Below the pieces are notes generated by a model, which saw nothing but the letters and a program-made list of their open reading frames with translations, made no database searches and was not told where the DNA came from. From NCBI GenBank assembly GCA_026874595.1, contig CM049307.1, positions 46,003,678 to 46,067,677 of the forward strand: a stretch of DNA of 64,000 nucleotides, in the 5' to 3' direction. The position numbers and the translations under genes were made by a program. Each line of letters starts with the position of its first letter. The stretch's first letter is position 1. Shown piece by piece: positions 61,308 to 64,000 of the stretch. The DNA is from Sipunculus nudus. Taxonomy: Eukaryota > Annelida > Sipuncula > Golfingiida > Sipunculidae.

Positions 61308-62457
61308 GTGTTTTATGTAAGCTGCCGGGAGGCTGCCAACATTGAAGCCATAGACTGGCAGACTCCCTCTGGTGTATGGTTTACACTAATGCAACCAGCA
61401 AACCATGAAAGCATACCAAACTTTGCAACAGGATGTTGTAACGCCATGCAGACCTGACGGACAAGCTGAGCTTCCGCTAGTATCAGCTGCCAGAACAGGC
61501 ATAGCAGCATTACAGCAGCCATGAAAGATGATTCTATTCATGAATGAACGAAACTACAGACACTACCAGGCAGCTGTTGACTTCACTTGCTGGCATTCCA
61601 CAGAAAACATAAAGCTGCTAATGTATGCTAAAGATCGATACTGAAGTATTTCAAATGATAGTGTTCCTGTAATTCAAATGAAGGTCAAAGTAAAATGTTG
61701 AAGTTTCTTTCCTTCTTATAAAAAATCCTGCATGTGCAGTGCCAAGGGAAATATTTTTACTTTGATTGATGGCAGTATATTTTATGCTGATTAATTAAAA
61801 CACCTGTCATCAAACATTATACTGTTTCAATCTATTAAGAAATTAATATACTTAATGTTAGAGTGCAGCTAGCTTATTTTTTAAGATCAAGAATTATTGT
61901 TTAAATATCAGAGCATAAGAATATCAATTGTAATAGTTTCCATGATAACTTTCTCCATGATATCAAGATTAAGTGTCATTTAACAGTCCCTCAATATATT
62001 ACTACATAAATTGTTTTAAACTTAAGTACTCCATCAACAGAAGACAGTCCTACTTTTGCTAAACAAAAATGACAGTAACTCAGTATATTGCACACAAATG
62101 ATTTGAACTGGAGCAACCCATTAACACAAGAGAGACCTACAGTTTTTAAACTAGTGGTAATAAACTACTACATTCCAGTTGTTCTTATTTAAAATGGTGC
62201 TGTATTATGCTATCTGATGTTATTAATTAATATAATACCAATGCAACTGAACAAATTAAAATTTATGGTTTTCCCTTAACACTGGTGTGATCCAGTCATT
62301 GCTCTTATTATAAAACAGTATTTCTATTTAAAATGTACCATTTAATAAAATTCTCCTATTAATTTTCATTACTGCATGCACACATACAACAGAATAACCT
62401 CTTATAACTATTTTATCTAATAAGATCAAATATAAGCTACAGACATAATCTGAATGT
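61308..62457. other. Upstream sequence, no supported gene
   Basis: A minus-strand frame at 61313-61522 starts with a signal-peptide-like MAAVMLLCLFWQLILAEA but has no recognised continuation. Nothing else was seen. Confidence 0.4.
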
Positions 62458-62641
62458 GAAGTAGAACCTGCTAAAAGACTACCTGTTTGATAAGACCACA
62501 TTTCCATTAAGACTACCCTCCGGGTGGAACAAAACATTCATGATGGTTTTTACTGATCTGTCTAATAAGACCCCATGTATGTGAATTAAGACAATTTTAG
62601 CCAGTCCCACGGGTGGTCTTCTTGCACAGGATTTGCTGTAT
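62458..62641. mobile_element. MITE-like element with GACCACC blocks
   Basis: The left end AGTAGAACCTGCTAAAAGAC and the reverse complement of the right end TACAGCAAATCCTGTGCAAG have the mariner-MITE form CAGTARAACCT. Inside are several copies of the family block TNTAATAAGACCNCATTT and GGGTGG.TCTT. Boundaries are approximate. Confidence 0.5.
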
Positions 62642-63387
62642 CTCCTCTACTTTGTACAGACAGTTACATCTCAACAGCTGTTCCACCGAATTAAAAGAAA
62701 TTTCTTTGACCCCTGGTGTGGGGTGTTTACTTCCGTTGCACAAGCTGTTTTCCTCCCGGTTCATTTGACAGCCATTTGGGAGCACTTCTGGAACGTCATG
62801 GCACCACTGCTAAGAGCCAAAACAATTCCCGCTCAGGATGTGTGTACGGCAGATAAACCCAAACATCAGTCTTCTGACTTCTATGTGCCAGTTGCAGGGA
62901 TACTTTGGAATAAACTTAATGCATGTAAAAACAACAGATTCAGAATGTGGTCTCTATCACTCCAGTTGGTGAAGGAATTCACTCTGGTAATAGGTAACGT
63001 GATCAAGGCGGCCGTACTGTTCTTGTAGCATACCAAGTTTTGTAACTCGTATAATACAAACATGTTTGTCAGAATCAGTGCTTGTTATCGGGAGTATTTT
63101 CTCACCTGTACCGTGGATGATCATGATCAGCCCTCTGATGGTGCTGGTTTGGAAACCAGACTGTGTGTCTCTGAGTAACACGCAATACAAGTGGTACCGG
63201 TTCACATTAATCACTTACCTAACTTACTACTGTTCCTGTTAGTGGTAACATGTTCCTTTTTTTATGTTAACAGTCTGCACCTACCATATACCCTCCAATT
63301 CCTGATTTTCTGGTAGAAATAACCTCAACCATCCCAAACGAGAAGATGGTTGACTTTATAAACCTTTATTTATTATCAATTTCTATA
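62642..63387. other. Upstream sequence between two MITEs, no supported gene
   Basis: Frames exist on both strands (plus 62642-63028; minus 62957-63214, with CAG|GTGAG near 63105), but none is recognised or supported by a second exon. Confidence 0.4.
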
Positions 63388-63568
63388 TACAGTAAAACCT
63401 CAAAATTATGACCTCCCTTCAGACCTCAATAAAACGGTCACATTTACAAGGTGGTCATCTGAGTGAGAGGTCTTATATAATGAGCGACAAAGAATCAGGG
63501 CCTATAAAAAGAAGTTATGTTGAGGTTGTCACTAAACTGTGGTGGTCGTTAAGTGAAATTTTACTGTA
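63388..63568. mobile_element. Tc1/mariner-type MITE, 177 bp with TA target duplication
   Basis: TA at 63388 and 63567 flank CAGTAAAACCTCAAAATTAT..GACC on the left and GGTCGTTAAGTGAAATTTTACTG on the right (the latter in two parts, 63544-63566), an imperfect terminal inverted repeat. Interior blocks GACCTC..GGTCA..GGTGGTCAT and TTATATAATGAGCGAC are typical of this MITE group. From 63569 to the window end nothing was recognised. Confidence 0.72.
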
Positions 63569-64000
63569 CTTTATACAATATTAGTTTGACGTGGTTTATA
63601 CAGGCTAGAAGCTAGTTTTGAATAGTTATGGCCAAAATTACAAGACCTTTGTCAAATGTAGGAAACTTAATGTACCACGTAATACAATAACTATCAGTAT
63701 GACTTAAAGTCGACTAAGTCATTGCCATAATTGATAAAAGATGTTGATTCTGGTCCCCTGAATGAGAGTCAACTTTCAAGATAATGGAAAATGTCTGTCA
63801 TAGTCACATGATGTGGCACTTAAGTTAAGGCATGATTCTATGAGAGGATCCAGGGGGTCACTTTTCAGGGTCTCAAGGCATTGGCCTATCTTGAATGGGT
63901 TCATTCAGGGCTATGAGAAGACTGTCAATGATTCTTTCATAAGAAACAGTCAATTATGTCAAGGTTATTATGACTATAGACCTGATAATTGCCAAGGGGA

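Noticed and set aside
61313-61522. Minus-strand frame with signal-peptide-like start
   Set aside because: The hydrophobic start is suggestive, but the rest is unrecognised and there is no donor or second exon.
62633-63028. 131-codon plus-strand frame
   Set aside because: Starts inside a MITE-like terminus and matches nothing recognised.
1-64000. rRNA, tRNA, bacterial or phage genes
   Set aside because: None of the conserved motifs was seen. Exon-intron structure and repeats are those of an animal nuclear genome.

Overview
This is a stretch of animal nuclear genome, probably from a mollusc or another lophotrochozoan. It is AT-rich, intron-dominated and loaded with nested repeats. The species cannot be fixed from sequence alone. 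The one gene I recognise is on the minus strand: part of a Cav3 (T-type) voltage-gated calcium channel alpha-1 gene. Five consecutive exons are visible, in transcription order 34138-34235, 19942-20113, 9672-9951, 6730-6822 and 1-349 (running off the left edge). Their splice phases join exactly. Together they encode about 330 residues of repeat I, from the end of segment IS3 through the IS4 voltage sensor, IS5, the turret with five cysteines, the pore loop with its selectivity glutamate, IS6, and the helical gating-brake start of the I-II linker. Exons for the N terminus and IS1-IS3 were not found in the 29.8 kb upstream (34236-64000), and repeats II-IV lie beyond the left edge.

Everything else is intronic or upstream DNA dominated by mobile and tandem repeats. 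Introns at 350-6729 and 6823-9671 hold a dispersed family with a (CGGA)n tract, a probable solo LTR (4993-5581) and a Helitron/Helentron-like element in minus orientation (7902-9349). The 9952-19941 intron holds microsatellites and a 1-kb terminal-inverted-repeat element built of 280-bp units with a GGTGGCGCCACC palindrome. The 20114-34137 intron is the most structured part. A 55-bp minisatellite derived from the 3' splice site and first bases of the IS5 exon (20091-20634) was split by an element with GTCTCCC ends, which was itself split by a 12.2-kb head-to-tail concatemer of Helentron-like elements (20790-33013). A paralogous empty site inside the outer element supports the inner boundary.

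The concatemer carries several tandem arrays (148-bp, about 200-bp, about 333-bp and 1.62-kb units). Its units repeatedly include sequences close to the CTCF consensus, beside the recurring quasi-palindrome CTCGTCAAACGAG. The upstream region (34236-64000) holds a 3.86-kb hAT-like element with an 8-bp target duplication, a long polypyrimidine/polypurine minisatellite, two mariner-like MITEs, a relic of the Helentron-like family, and a few short open frames of uncertain status. The strongest new observation is that the acceptor edges of two consecutive channel exons have been amplified into repeats, one forming a ladder of CAG|GT-type decoy or recursive splice sites.
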